Shown here: in pieces, positions 1 through 8,622 of the stretch
Numbering within the stretch: the stretch's first letter is position 1
Layout of the letters: every line of letters begins with the position of its first letter
Assembly: GCF_000687935.1 (NCBI RefSeq)
Contig: NZ_JHZZ01000001.1
Span: forward strand, 620,001-684,000
DNA: 64,000 bases
Direction of reading: 5' to 3'
Source: Polaribacter sp. Hel_I_88
GTDB lineage: Bacteria > Bacteroidota > Bacteroidia > Flavobacteriales > Flavobacteriaceae
The notes under the pieces: generated by a model
What the model was told of the DNA's origin: nothing
Database searches by the model: none
What the model saw: the letters and a program-made list of their open reading frames with translations, nothing else
Made by a program: the position numbers and the translations under genes

Positions 1-1
1 T

Positions 2-1867
2 CCTGAAGGAAAAGCAGGAATTTTAAATATCTTCACTAAAAAAGGTGCTTTAAATGGCACTTTTACACAAATAAATACACGAATTGGTGCTCCATCAATT
101 GAAGATTACAACAATTCTGAAAGTGCAAAACGTTATGGAATTGATGCAACTTACAATTATAGAAAAGATAAATGGAATTTTTCTTTAGGTGCAAGTTACC
201 AAAGAAATGATATTTCTGGTCGAAGAGAAGGTGATGTTTTTACGATTATTAATGATGTTAAAACAAGTTTTCCTTCTGATGGAGAACGCTCTTTTGATGA
301 AGAAAACTATAGTGGAAATATCACTTTAGATTATACACCCAATAAAAACAACGAATTTTCTATCGGATTTTTTGTAGGAAAAAGAAGCAAAGACAGAACC
401 GCTGATATTTTATATTTTGATAACAATGCTGTGCAACCTGCAGATAGCAATAATCGATTATACACGTTTCAATATTTTAATGAAAACCTACGAATTAGAA
501 CAAGCGATTTTGCTTTAGGTAGTTTTGATTATGCGCATACATTTGTAGATGAATCAAAAATATCGACTTCTTTTTTATATGAATATACGCTTTTAGGTGG
601 CCCAACAACCAACAGGAATTTAGGATTTCCTGATACTTCTCAAATTCTTCAAGATGAATTTAACACGAATGATAATCCACTTTTTGGAACCTTATTTCGA
701 TTGGATTATGAGTTTGCTAAATTCTCTTTTGGAAAATTAGAAACTGGTTATCAATATCGTTTTTTAGATCATAAAGGCGATTTTGATTACACAAGAAGAA
801 ATAACGCCACTGGTATTTTTGAAACTGTGCCTGAATTTACAAGCCAAATTGATTTAAAAAGAACGTTGCATTCTGGTTACGTAAATGTATCTAACAAAAA
901 AGAAAAATGGGAATATGTTGCTGGACTTCGATTGGAAAAAATGGATAGAGAATTGACTTTGCAAGGCGAAAACCAAACAGCACCAGAAGTTATAAATTAC
1001 GATTATTTGCAATTATTTCCTTCAGCAACTGTTGCCTATACTTTAGAGAATAAAGCAATAATAAAAGCAGCTTATAGTAAAAGAGTGCAAAGAACAACTA
1101 CCTTTAAAATGAATCCTTTTCGTGAAAGAGAACATTCTGAAACTTTAGAACAAGGGGATAAAAATCTACTTCCAGAGTTTGTGGATTTAGTTGAAATCGG
1201 GATTTCCAAACGAACTAAAAAAGGGAATTCTGTGTATGCAACTGCCTATTTAAGAAATGTAAAAAACTTGGTAAACAGAGTGAACAAGATTTTTAATGAT
1301 ACTATTTTAGACAGAATTTACACCAATGTTGGTACAGGAAGGTCTTTAGGTTTAGAATTAGGAGCGCAATTAAATCCAACAGAAAAATGGAGTAATTTTA
1401 TTGGCTTTAATGTTTTTAATTTAGATATTAATGGCGATTTTGTGTATGAAGAAAATGGAGTTACGTTTACAGAACCAATTGATAATAATTCAACACAATA
1501 TTCCATCAATTTAAATTCTACGTATCAATTTAATACAACCTCTTCTTTGCAATTTTCGCTGAATTATTTATCAGAAAGAGTTACTGCACAAGGAAAAGAT
1601 TCCCGTTTTTATTCACCCAATTTAACGTTTAGAAAAACATTTTTAGACGATAGATTAGCAGCTACTTTACAATGGCAAAATATAGATATGGGCTTACTAA
1701 ACACCAATGAACAAAGAATAACAACTTCGCAACAAAATTCGTTTTTTACAACTACAAATTATGTGTACGAAGTTGATATGATCAGTTTAAATGTGTCTTA
1801 TAACTTTAATTCTAATAAAAATAAATCGAAATTTATTAAGAGTGAATTTGGTGCTAAAGAGTTTTAA
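2..1867 (+). CDS. TonB-dependent receptor-like outer-membrane beta-barrel protein (5' truncated)
   Basis: The reading frame is open from base 2, so the gene begins before the window; about 621 residues are visible. The first visible residues, PEGKAGILNIFTKKG, resemble the end of the plug domain of Bacteroidota receptors (the family often labelled outer membrane beta-barrel protein or Fe-receptor). What follows alternates aromatic and polar residues as in transmembrane beta strands, and the protein ends in phenylalanine (GAKEF), a usual outer-membrane insertion signal. The role is probably TonB-driven uptake at the outer membrane; the substrate cannot be told. The 3' end overlaps the convergent small gene downstream by 14 bp. 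Confidence 0.85.
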   Translation, partial: PEGKAGILNIFTKKGALNGTFTQINTRIGAPSIEDYNNSESAKRYGIDATYNYRKDKWNFSLGASYQRNDISGRREGDVFTIINDVKTSFPSDGERSFDEENYSGNITLDYTPNKNNEFSIGFFVGKRSKDRTADILYFDNNAVQPADSNNRLYTFQYFNENLRIRTSDFALGSFDYAHTFVDESKISTSFLYEYTLLGGPTTNRNLGFPDTSQILQDEFNTNDNPLFGTLFRLDYEFAKFSFGKLETGYQYRFLDHKGDFDYTRRNNATGIFETVPEFTSQIDLKRTLHSGYVNVSNKKEKWEYVAGLRLEKMDRELTLQGENQTAPEVINYDYLQLFPSATVAYTLENKAIIKAAYSKRVQRTTTFKMNPFREREHSETLEQGDKNLLPEFVDLVEIGISKRTKKGNSVYATAYLRNVKNLVNRVNKIFNDTILDRIYTNVGTGRSLGLELGAQLNPTEKWSNFIGFNVFNLDINGDFVYEENGVTFTEPIDNNSTQYSINLNSTYQFNTTSSLQFSLNYLSERVTAQGKDSRFYSPNLTFRKTFLDDRLAATLQWQNIDMGLLNTNEQRITTSQQNSFFTTTNYVYEVDMISLNVSYNFNSNKNKSKFIKSEFGAKEF

Positions 1868-2144
1868 AGTTTGATAAATAATTATCTGTAATTTTCCTCT
1901 TTTTCAACTTTATCGACATCATTTCAACTTTTCCAATAGGATGATCTTCGTAAAAATCATCAAAAGTTTTATTGGTAGCATACGTGTCTTTTAAAACCTT
2001 ATACACCATTAAAATAACAAAAGCTTGACCAATTAACGAAGCATAAAAAATCCATTTAAACTCAAAGTCCATTGCACTAACAATAGTAACACTAATTAAT
2101 AAAAGTGTACCCAAAATGATATAAATGTAAGCAGATTGTTTCAT
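1854..2144 (-). CDS. Small two-helix membrane protein, conserved hypothetical
   Basis: A 96-residue protein with two predicted membrane helices (about residues 5-24 and 30-50) and a charged C-terminal tail (KLKKRK) likely to lie in the cytoplasm. I recognise no functional domain. It is convergent with the receptor gene and their 3' ends overlap by 14 bp. The upstream region to 2330 is AT-rich, and I see no clear TAnnTTTG box for this gene. The hydrophobic pattern and uninterrupted frame support a real gene, but the function is unknown. Confidence 0.6.
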   Translation of the reverse strand: MKQSAYIYIILGTLLLISVTIVSAMDFEFKWIFYASLIGQAFVILMVYKVLKDTYATNKTFDDFYEDHPIGKVEMMSIKLKKRKITDNYLSNFKTL

Positions 2145-2330
2145 GATTTCTTAATTTTTGTTTAAATTTAATTAATTTTAGCTAAACAAAATTGTTTTCC
2201 TATACAGAATAACAGATCTTTAACGTTTTTAGAATTATCTTGTTAAAAAACACAAAATAAATTTGACGAGTCAAAATTTAAAAAAATTACATATTGTATC
2301 TTTATAAAACTTAATAAAAACCACATTACT

Positions 2331-2699
2331 TTGGAATTAAACATTTTAAACACACCTTTAGAATCTTGCTGCACAGCACCTGCAACTGGTTATTTTAGAG
2401 ATGGATTTTGTAGAACAGCTGCTCACGATGTTGGCACACATACAGTTTGCGCAATTGTTACACAAGATTTTTTAGAATATTCAGCCTCAAAAGGCAACGA
2501 TTTAATGACACCAATTCCACAATGGAATTTTCCTGGTTTAAAAGCTGGTGACAAATGGTGTTTGTGTATATCTAGATGGTTGCAAGCAGAAAAAGCTGGC
2601 AAAGCACCATTTATTGATTTAGAAGCAACACACATAAAATCTTTGCAATACACAACTTTAGAGCTTCTTCAAAAATATGAATTTCCTAAACTAAGCTAA
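2331..2699 (+). CDS. DUF2237 family protein
   Basis: A 122-residue soluble protein matching the DUF2237 pattern: an N-terminal cysteine cluster (ESCCTAP, then GFCRT), HDVGTHTVCA, and a C-terminal GDKWCLCISRWLQA stretch. No biochemical role is established for this family that I know of. The only usable start is TTG at 2331; there is no in-frame ATG upstream close by. A near-consensus -7 box, TATCTTTA (7 of 8), lies at 2297-2304. The next gene starts three bases after the stop, so the two are probably co-transcribed. Confidence 0.8.
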   Translation: MELNILNTPLESCCTAPATGYFRDGFCRTAAHDVGTHTVCAIVTQDFLEYSASKGNDLMTPIPQWNFPGLKAGDKWCLCISRWLQAEKAGKAPFIDLEATHIKSLQYTTLELLQKYEFPKLS

Positions 2700-2702
2700 A
2701 TT

Positions 2703-3128
2703 TTGGAAACTCAAGAAATCATAACACAAATATCGTTATTAGCGGATGCTGGTTTGGTTGTTTTAATCTGGATGGTACAACTAATTGTATATCCAAGTTT
2801 TTTGTATTATCAGCCTAAAGATTTAGTTTCTTGGCATCAAAAATATACCAACAGAATTGCAGTTGTTGTAGTTCCTTTAATGGTATTGCAATTAGTTATT
2901 GCTTCTTATGATGTTTTTAATCTATTTGATATGCTAAATACCACTAGATTTTTATTAGTTATTTTTCTCTGGATCTTTACATTTACTAGCTTTGCTCCTC
3001 TTCACTTTAAAATAACAAATAATAATTTTGATGAAAAACTTTTAAATAAATTGATTCAAAGAAACTGGTTACGAACTTTATTATGGAGTTTGTTATTAGG
3101 AATAGGTCTTTGGAAATATTTTGTATAA
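2703..3128 (+). CDS. Four-helix membrane protein, conserved in Flavobacteriia
   Basis: A 141-residue protein with four hydrophobic segments (roughly residues 13-34, 52-68, 82-98 and 121-138), likely an inner-membrane protein. It starts with TTG three bases after the DUF2237 stop, which suggests translational coupling. The polar residues in the helices (QKYTNRIAVVVVP, APLHF) suggest more than a passive anchor, and the fold loosely recalls small cytochrome b-like or DUF4149-like four-helix proteins, but I cannot assign a family. Function unknown. Confidence 0.65.
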   Translation: METQEIITQISLLADAGLVVLIWMVQLIVYPSFLYYQPKDLVSWHQKYTNRIAVVVVPLMVLQLVIASYDVFNLFDMLNTTRFLLVIFLWIFTFTSFAPLHFKITNNNFDEKLLNKLIQRNWLRTLLWSLLLGIGLWKYFV

Positions 3129-3145
3129 TAAAGAATAATAAAAAT

Positions 3146-4204
3146 TTATTTACTAGTGATATCTAAATAATTACGTTTTACAAACGCTAAAATAGTTTCT
3201 AAAATTTCACCCATATTATTACAGTCTTTAAACTTTACATCACCCACATATTGTATTAAATGTTTTTTGAGGAGTTCTACATTTTCTGGAAATGAAATTG
3301 TATCTTTTTTCATACATTTTATCAAACGAGCAGTTCTTCTTGGAACAGTAATCATTCTTTTTGCCATATAAGAACGTTCTTCTAACTTATATTGTCTTAT
3401 AGAGTTATTTTGTAATTTTTTACTCACCATTTCTACCATTTTGAAATTCTCTTTCATAAACTGTAGATTGTAAACTTTTAAATTCCCTTCAAAAGATTGC
3501 TGATCAAAATCGATGGCTCTAATTTTATAAATAATCTGGTCAAAATCGTGCGTAGGTGTTATTACGTAATTATAAGAACGCATATCTCCTAAAAGCCTCA
3601 CCAAACAACGCTCTTTAAATTTTACAAATTCTTTTGCAATTTGTGCTTTTTCAGCTTCAGTACATTTTGGTAAAAAATCATTGATAAAATCGTCTCCAGG
3701 AATCCCTGCAATATGCTCTTCAATTAAAGTGTCTTTATACACTAAAAAATTCATACTATGAGGAGATAGAATATGCTCTAACTCCAAGCCATAAACTCTA
3801 GAAGCATCTGCTTTTTTAACGTAAAAATGGGTGTAGTTATCATTTAAAATATTCCTAACTTTTACTCGAAATGGTTTCGAATTCCCAAAAGTGCAATAGT
3901 CAATAGAATCTATATTTAAAAACGGAATGGCTTCGTCATTTCCATCCGAATGCAACATTGTATAAATTTTCTTTAAAGAATTATCAATCTCAACTCTATC
4001 CCATTCAGAATAATAGGTTCTTACCCAAAGTGTGTCTTCGTCATTTTTATCAAAAACGGTTATCGAACCTTGAAAGCGAAGTAAATCGTCATAAAAAATA
4101 GGTATTTTTATATTTCGATTGTATCTTTTTAAATATCCATCTAAAGCTTCACTTATTGGAAAAGCTGGTTTTTTTTTGGACATTAATTTTTTTTCTACTG
4201 CCAT
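3146..4204 (-). CDS. Uncharacterised protein with protein-kinase-like motifs
   Basis: A 352-residue soluble protein of no family I can name. Its motif order resembles an atypical protein kinase fold. FYVKKAD (about 127-133) could hold the beta-3 lysine, LIEEHIAG (160-167) resembles a hinge, GDMRSYNYVI (206-215) resembles a catalytic loop with Asp207 and Asn212, and AIDFDQQ (230-236) resembles a DFG-type metal site with Asp232. The C-terminal part is basic and helical. A perfect -7 box lies 20 bp upstream of the start. It stands alone between convergent and codirectional genes. The kinase reading is an inference; HipA- or LPS-kinase-like proteins have the same order of motifs. Confidence 0.65.
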   Translation of the reverse strand: MAVEKKLMSKKKPAFPISEALDGYLKRYNRNIKIPIFYDDLLRFQGSITVFDKNDEDTLWVRTYYSEWDRVEIDNSLKKIYTMLHSDGNDEAIPFLNIDSIDYCTFGNSKPFRVKVRNILNDNYTHFYVKKADASRVYGLELEHILSPHSMNFLVYKDTLIEEHIAGIPGDDFINDFLPKCTEAEKAQIAKEFVKFKERCLVRLLGDMRSYNYVITPTHDFDQIIYKIRAIDFDQQSFEGNLKVYNLQFMKENFKMVEMVSKKLQNNSIRQYKLEERSYMAKRMITVPRRTARLIKCMKKDTISFPENVELLKKHLIQYVGDVKFKDCNNMGEILETILAFVKRNYLDITSK

Positions 4205-4224
4205 TTTTATAGGTTGATTTTCAT

Positions 4225-4232
4225 CAAAAATA
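4225..4232 (-). promoter_or_regulatory. -7 promoter box (TATTTTTG) for the kinase-like gene
   Basis: Reads TATTTTTG on the minus strand, a perfect match to the Bacteroidota -7 consensus TAnnTTTG, 20 bp before the ATG at 4204. No clear -33 TTTG is seen. Confidence 0.45.
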
Positions 4233-4362
4233 AGAATAATTAAAAGAATTAATAAATGCGAATTATTAAAGATTTTTAATTGCTTCGAATTTTGTTTTAT
4301 TTAGATAAAAAATGCCACGAATTCACGAATAAAATCAACATAATCTTTAAGAATTATTGAAT

Positions 4363-5466
4363 TTACACCAATTCAAAAAGCTTTCCTGGTAAAGGTTTTG
4401 TGATTCCTTTCATTTCCATTTGCAACAATATTGATGACAACTGATAAATAGGAATATTACATTCTAAAGAAATCACATCCAATAATTGTTGTCCTTTATC
4501 ACTTAATAAATCATAGATTTTCTGTTCACTTTCGTTTAAATCTATAAATAATTGTTTTTGAATTACTTTTTTTGGTTTTTCTTGAATGTCCCAATTAAGC
4601 ATTTTTACAATATCTTCTGATGATGTTAGTAAAGTTGCTCTATTATTTTTAATTAAATTATTACAACCTTTACTATAAATATCGGTTGTTCTGCCAGGAA
4701 TTGCAAACACATCTCTGTTATAAGAGTTGGCAATATCCGCAGTTACTAAAGAACCACCTTTTTCTGCACTTTCTATAATGATGGTTGCTTTAGAGATGCC
4801 TGCCACAATTCGATTTCTTTTTAAAAAATTTTCTCTTAAAGGTTGTTCTTCACTCCAAAATTCGGTTAAAAAACCACCATTTTCATTTACTTCATTGATA
4901 TACTTTTTATGAACTTTAGGGTAAATTTGCTCAAATCCATGAGCCAAAACTGCAATGGTTTGTAACTTATTTTTAATAGCGATTTTATGCGCGCAAATAT
5001 CAACTCCGTATGCAAAACCACTTACTATAACAGGATTGTATTGTACCAAATCTTCAATTATTTTTGTACATAAATCACGCCCATAAGAACTCATATTCCT
5101 AGTACCAACAATCGAAATTATTTTATCATTATTTAGATTGATATTGCCATCTTTAAAAATTAAAATAGGACTATCAATACAATTTTGAAGATTTACAGGG
5201 TAATCATCTTCCAAAAAATAAGTAAACTTAATATTGTTGTTTTTTATGTAATTTAATTCTTGTTCAGCAGCTTTTAGGTTTTTTTCATCATACAGGTGTT
5301 TTAAAACATGACTTCCTATTCCATTGATTTTTTGCAAAGTAGCTGATTTTTCATTAAATATTTCCTCGACATCACCCACATTTACAATTAGTTTTTTTGC
5401 TAAGATATCGCCAATTGCTCTGCTTTTTTGCAATCGTAAAATAGCCAATAACTTTTCATCTTTCAT
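4363..5466 (-). CDS. dprA: DNA-processing protein DprA
   Basis: DprA binds incoming single-stranded DNA during natural transformation and loads RecA. The 367-residue length is normal. An N-terminal helix-hairpin-helix-like part (INGIGSHV) is followed by the Rossmann-like DprA core with its hallmark motifs: IVGTRNMSSYG, SGFAYGVD, GFEQIYP, ENFLKRNRIVAG, SAEKGGSLVTADIA, DVFAIPG and KGCNNLI. A short C-terminal winged-helix segment is also present. It is divergent from the SPOR-domain gene, with 95 bp between the two starts. Assignment is secure; whether this strain is transformable is not shown here. Confidence 0.96.
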   Translation of the reverse strand: MKDEKLLAILRLQKSRAIGDILAKKLIVNVGDVEEIFNEKSATLQKINGIGSHVLKHLYDEKNLKAAEQELNYIKNNNIKFTYFLEDDYPVNLQNCIDSPILIFKDGNINLNNDKIISIVGTRNMSSYGRDLCTKIIEDLVQYNPVIVSGFAYGVDICAHKIAIKNKLQTIAVLAHGFEQIYPKVHKKYINEVNENGGFLTEFWSEEQPLRENFLKRNRIVAGISKATIIIESAEKGGSLVTADIANSYNRDVFAIPGRTTDIYSKGCNNLIKNNRATLLTSSEDIVKMLNWDIQEKPKKVIQKQLFIDLNESEQKIYDLLSDKGQQLLDVISLECNIPIYQLSSILLQMEMKGITKPLPGKLFELV

Positions 5467-5548
5467 TTCGTAACAATTTCATTGTCAATATATAACTTTT
5501 TTGTTGATAAAAATTATGGATAAAAGAACATTTAAAAGACAAAAATTT

Positions 5549-5556
5549 TATATTTG
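5549..5556 (+). promoter_or_regulatory. -7 promoter box (TATATTTG), nearly leaderless, for the HU/SPOR gene
   Basis: TATATTTG is a perfect TAnnTTTG match whose last base is only five bases before the ATG at 5562. If the box is used, transcription would begin at or next to the start codon. Confidence 0.45.
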
Positions 5557-5561
5557 TTATT

Positions 5562-6476
5562 ATGATATTAGCCAACTACATTAGCGATTTGCTATACAGA
5601 TATGAATGCGTAATTGTACCCGATTTTGGTGGTTTTGTAACCAACAAAATAGGCGCAAAGATTAACGAACTTGATCACACATTTTATCCACCCTCTAAAC
5701 AAATTACGTTTAACAGTCATTTAACTGTTAATGATGGTTTGTTGGCAAATTATATTGCTTCGTCAGAAAATATTTCTTTCGAAAAAGCTTCTAATGCTAT
5801 TGCTTTGTCTGTAATTAAATGGCAAAACCAACTACAAACAAAACCTTTAGAAATTGGTTCTATTGGTGTTTTGTCTTTGAATGAAAATGGACAAATTATT
5901 TTTGAACCTAACCATACTACTAATTATTTAGCAGCTTCTTTTGGTTTATCAACTGTTAATTCTCCAGCTATAAAAAGACATAAAGAAATTGTAAAACCTT
6001 TAGTTCCTATTGATGAAAAATCAACTAAAAAAGGAATACCTACTTTTATTAAATATGCTGCAACTGCTGCTATTTTATTAACATTAGGAGGTGTTGTTGG
6101 TACTAATATTTATCAACAAAATAAGCAAGAAGTACTTTTTGCAAATCAAAAAGATGCTTTAGATAAAAAAATACAAGCAGCTACTTTTGTAATTTCAAAC
6201 CCTTTACCAACTCTTGAGCTAAAGATTGTAAAAGAAGAGAAAGTAATAAAACCTTTTCATGTGGTTGCTGGCGCGTTTCAGTTTCCAGAAAATGCCGAAA
6301 AGAAAGTAAATGAACTTAAAGAATTAGGCTATGAAGCTAGTATTTTGGGTGTTAACAAATGGGGATTAACAGAGGTTGCTTTTAATAGTTTTTCTGATAA
6401 AAATGATGCGATAAATAACCTTTACAAAATACAAAAATCAGTTTCTAAAGATGCTTGGTTATTGGTTAAAAAGTAA
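5562..6476 (+). CDS. CCDC81-like HU domain and SPOR domain protein
   Basis: A 304-residue single-pass membrane protein. Residues 1 to about 130 match the prokaryotic CCDC81-like HU domains (LYRYECVIVPDFGGFV, then a beta-arm-rich stretch). A membrane helix lies at about 165-185 (FIKYAATAAILLTLGGVVG), and a SPOR domain occupies about 232-304 (FHVVAGAFQFPENAEKK). SPOR domains bind denuded peptidoglycan at division sites, so the protein probably links a cytoplasmic HU-fold domain to the septal wall. A perfect -7 box sits five bases upstream of the ATG. Related proteins occur widely in Flavobacteriia, usually unnamed. Confidence 0.88.
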   Translation: MILANYISDLLYRYECVIVPDFGGFVTNKIGAKINELDHTFYPPSKQITFNSHLTVNDGLLANYIASSENISFEKASNAIALSVIKWQNQLQTKPLEIGSIGVLSLNENGQIIFEPNHTTNYLAASFGLSTVNSPAIKRHKEIVKPLVPIDEKSTKKGIPTFIKYAATAAILLTLGGVVGTNIYQQNKQEVLFANQKDALDKKIQAATFVISNPLPTLELKIVKEEKVIKPFHVVAGAFQFPENAEKKVNELKELGYEASILGVNKWGLTEVAFNSFSDKNDAINNLYKIQKSVSKDAWLLVKK

Positions 6477-6497
6477 CGTTTATTAACACGCTATTCT

Positions 6498-6505
6498 TAC
6501 CTTTG
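6498..6505 (+). promoter_or_regulatory. -7 promoter box (TACCTTTG) for the acyl-CoA thioesterase
   Basis: TACCTTTG followed by C, an exact TAnnTTTG match, 16 bp before the ATG at 6522 and just after the SPOR gene stop. It suggests the thioesterase has its own promoter. Confidence 0.5.
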
Positions 6506-6521
6506 CAAAAATTTTAAAAAA

Positions 6522-7034
6522 ATGGATGCAAAAACAGCCAAAGAATCTTTAACTGTACTGACGGATTTAGTTTTACCTGGAGATACTAATTATTTAGACA
6601 ACCTTTTTGGTGGCGAATTATTGGCAAGAATGGATAGAGCTTGCAGTATTGCTGCAAGAAGACATTCTGCCAGAATTGTGGTTACTGCTTCTGTAAATCA
6701 TGTTGCTTTTAACAAATCTGTGCCAGTTGGGAGTGTGGTTACTTTAGAAGCCAAAGTTTCTAGAGCGTTTAAATCTTCTATGGAAATTTATGTGGATGTT
6801 TGGATTGAAGACAGACAATCTGGTTTAAAAACCAAAGTAAATGAAGGTATTTATACCTTTGTTGCTGTAGATGAAACTGGAAAACCTGTTCAAATTCCGC
6901 AAATAACACCTGAAACTGATTTAGAAAAAGAACGTTTTGAAGGTGCTTTAAGACGTAAACAACTAAGTTTAGTTTTGGCAGGTAAATTAAAACCAAATGA
7001 TGCCACAGAATTAAAAGCACTTTTTAAATCTTAA
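6522..7034 (+). CDS. Acyl-CoA thioesterase, hotdog fold (YciA/ACOT type)
   Basis: Hydrolyses acyl-CoA to free acid and CoA in the cytoplasm. The 170-residue protein has a single hotdog domain with the YciA/BFIT signature: TNYLDNLFGGELLARMD (the Asn/Gly helix start), VNHVAFNKSVPVGSVV and IYTFVAVDE. The chain length preferred cannot be told from sequence. The C-terminal tail (LKPNDATELKALF) is typical of the flavobacterial members. The next gene, a small MscS-like protein, starts 4 bp after the stop and is probably co-transcribed. Confidence 0.92.
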   Translation: MDAKTAKESLTVLTDLVLPGDTNYLDNLFGGELLARMDRACSIAARRHSARIVVTASVNHVAFNKSVPVGSVVTLEAKVSRAFKSSMEIYVDVWIEDRQSGLKTKVNEGIYTFVAVDETGKPVQIPQITPETDLEKERFEGALRRKQLSLVLAGKLKPNDATELKALFKS

Positions 7035-7037
7035 ATT

Positions 7038-7538
7038 ATGTTAGAATATTTAAATCATTTTAAAATTATAGAATCTCTAATAATCATTATTATTGTTATT
7101 TTTTTAAAAGTGATGATTACAAATTCTTTGAGAAAAATCCGTATTAAATTCGGATTTCAAAAAACAAGAGTAATCATTATTAATAGGGTGATTACTTTTA
7201 TTTTATATGCTTCTGCCATTGTTATTATTGCTTTTATTTGGGGTGTAGATGAAAAGCAATTATTGGTATATATATCATCGTTTTTAACCATTTTAGGAAT
7301 TGCGTTTTTTGCACAATGGTCTATTTTATCAAACATTACAGCAGGTTTAATTTTATATATTAATTATCCTGTAAAAATTGGGGATAGCATTACTGTTTTA
7401 GAAAAAGACAATAACGTTACTGGAGAAATAAAAGATATTGGCGCTTTTTTCATCACACTTAAAACCAAAGAAAACGAGTTAATTACCATGCCAAATGCCA
7501 TGATCCTTCAAAAAAACATTCGTTATTTTACTGAATAA
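7038..7538 (+). CDS. Short MscS-type mechanosensitive channel protein
   Basis: A 166-residue protein with two or three membrane helices (residues 8-25, 47-65 and 72-95), followed by the MscS beta domain (NYPVKIGDSITVLEKDNNVTG, then NELITMPNAMI). It lacks the long C-terminal alpha/beta vestibule domain, so it is a minimal MscS. These proteins gate ion and osmolyte release when the membrane is stretched. It lies 4 bp after the thioesterase and ends at a strong shared terminator, facing the larger MscS gene on the other strand. Confidence 0.88.
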   Translation: MLEYLNHFKIIESLIIIIIVIFLKVMITNSLRKIRIKFGFQKTRVIIINRVITFILYASAIVIIAFIWGVDEKQLLVYISSFLTILGIAFFAQWSILSNITAGLILYINYPVKIGDSITVLEKDNNVTGEIKDIGAFFITLKTKENELITMPNAMILQKNIRYFTE

Positions 7539-7557
7539 CTTTAAATTAAAAACACAT

Positions 7558-7603
7558 AAAAATGCCATTTAAAGCTGATAAACTCAATTTTAAATGGCAT
7601 TTT
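7558..7603. terminator. Bidirectional intrinsic terminator
   Basis: A perfect 16-bp stem (arms 7558-7573 and 7588-7603, core AATGCCATTTAAA) with T-rich flanks on both strands, located between two convergent MscS genes. Confidence 0.85.
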
Positions 7604-7604
7604 T

Positions 7605-8612
7605 TTATCTTAAATCTTTAGGGTCAATAATTTTTTGCGCTAACAATTCTTTCATCACAATCTCTGTCATATCACTTTTAAAAGCAAATTCGTAACGAAT
7701 ATCTACAACATACGCCTTTAAACGCATTTTTAAATAAGAACGCCCTTCTTTTACTTCATTAAAAAATAGTACGTAAATGGGTTTGTTTAAGTAGATATAT
7801 TTAGAAACCTGTGCAGATTCATTAGCTAATTGACGCACACGTTTTGTATCAACAGTAATTGGCAGATAAATTTCGGCAACCACTTGGCAATTGGCTTCAC
7901 CCGTATTTGAGTTAGAAACAGATTGATTCATCAATTCACCATTTGGAATACTAACCAAAGAATCGTCTGCAGTTACAATTCTTATAGAACGCAAACCAAT
8001 TTCTACCACTTCTCCATAATGACTGCCAACTTCTATTTTGTCACCTACCATAAAAGGCCTGTCTAATAAAATAATAACGCCACCAAAAATGTTTTTAATA
8101 ATATCTTGTGATGCAAAACCAACTGCAATTCCTAAAGATGCAGAAACTGCTAGAACTGTTGATTGTGGTGGCTGAAAAATACCAACAATGATTAAAACCA
8201 TAATCGTTATCCACCCAAAAATCTTTACAATAGGAATAATTCCTTTGATGGTAATTCGTTGATTTGTAAATTTTTCCGCATATTTTTCTAGCAATGAAAT
8301 TGTAAAACGAATTATTAAATATCCTACAATTATAAAAATTAAAGCCCAAAATATTTTCCAAAAAGAAAACAATTCCCAAATTGCTGGTGGTTTTAAGTTT
8401 TCTACTATTTTATCTTTTGTGGCTTTATCAGCTGTTTTTACTTTATTTTCAGTTTCGTTTTTTACAGGTTCTATAATTTTTGTAGCATCTATTTTTACAG
8501 TATCTATAGGTTGCTGAATTGGTATTTCAGGTTCTTGAAACGCTGTGTTACTTTCTTTTGCAACCATAAAGCTGGCTGAAATAAAAAGAAATATAAATAG
8601 TATTTTTTTCAT
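7605..8612 (-). CDS. MscS family mechanosensitive channel with secreted N-terminal region
   Basis: A 335-residue protein with a signal peptide or first helix (residues 1-18), then a Pro/Lys/Thr-rich periplasmic stretch to about residue 75. Three membrane helices follow (about 88-108, 125-145 and 152-185), the last with the Gly/Ala-rich TM3 pore pattern (AVSASLGIAVGFASQDI). The beta domain (DRPFMVGDKIEVGSHYGEV, VSIPNGELMNQSVSN) and the C-terminal vestibule domain complete it. The start is 10 bp after the stop of the 998-residue ATPase gene, so the two form one transcription unit. That coupling is unusual and is listed as a finding. Confidence 0.92.
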   Translation of the reverse strand: MKKILFIFLFISASFMVAKESNTAFQEPEIPIQQPIDTVKIDATKIIEPVKNETENKVKTADKATKDKIVENLKPPAIWELFSFWKIFWALIFIIVGYLIIRFTISLLEKYAEKFTNQRITIKGIIPIVKIFGWITIMVLIIVGIFQPPQSTVLAVSASLGIAVGFASQDIIKNIFGGVIILLDRPFMVGDKIEVGSHYGEVVEIGLRSIRIVTADDSLVSIPNGELMNQSVSNSNTGEANCQVVAEIYLPITVDTKRVRQLANESAQVSKYIYLNKPIYVLFFNEVKEGRSYLKMRLKAYVVDIRYEFAFKSDMTEIVMKELLAQKIIDPKDLR

Positions 8613-8622
8613 AATTTCAGGC

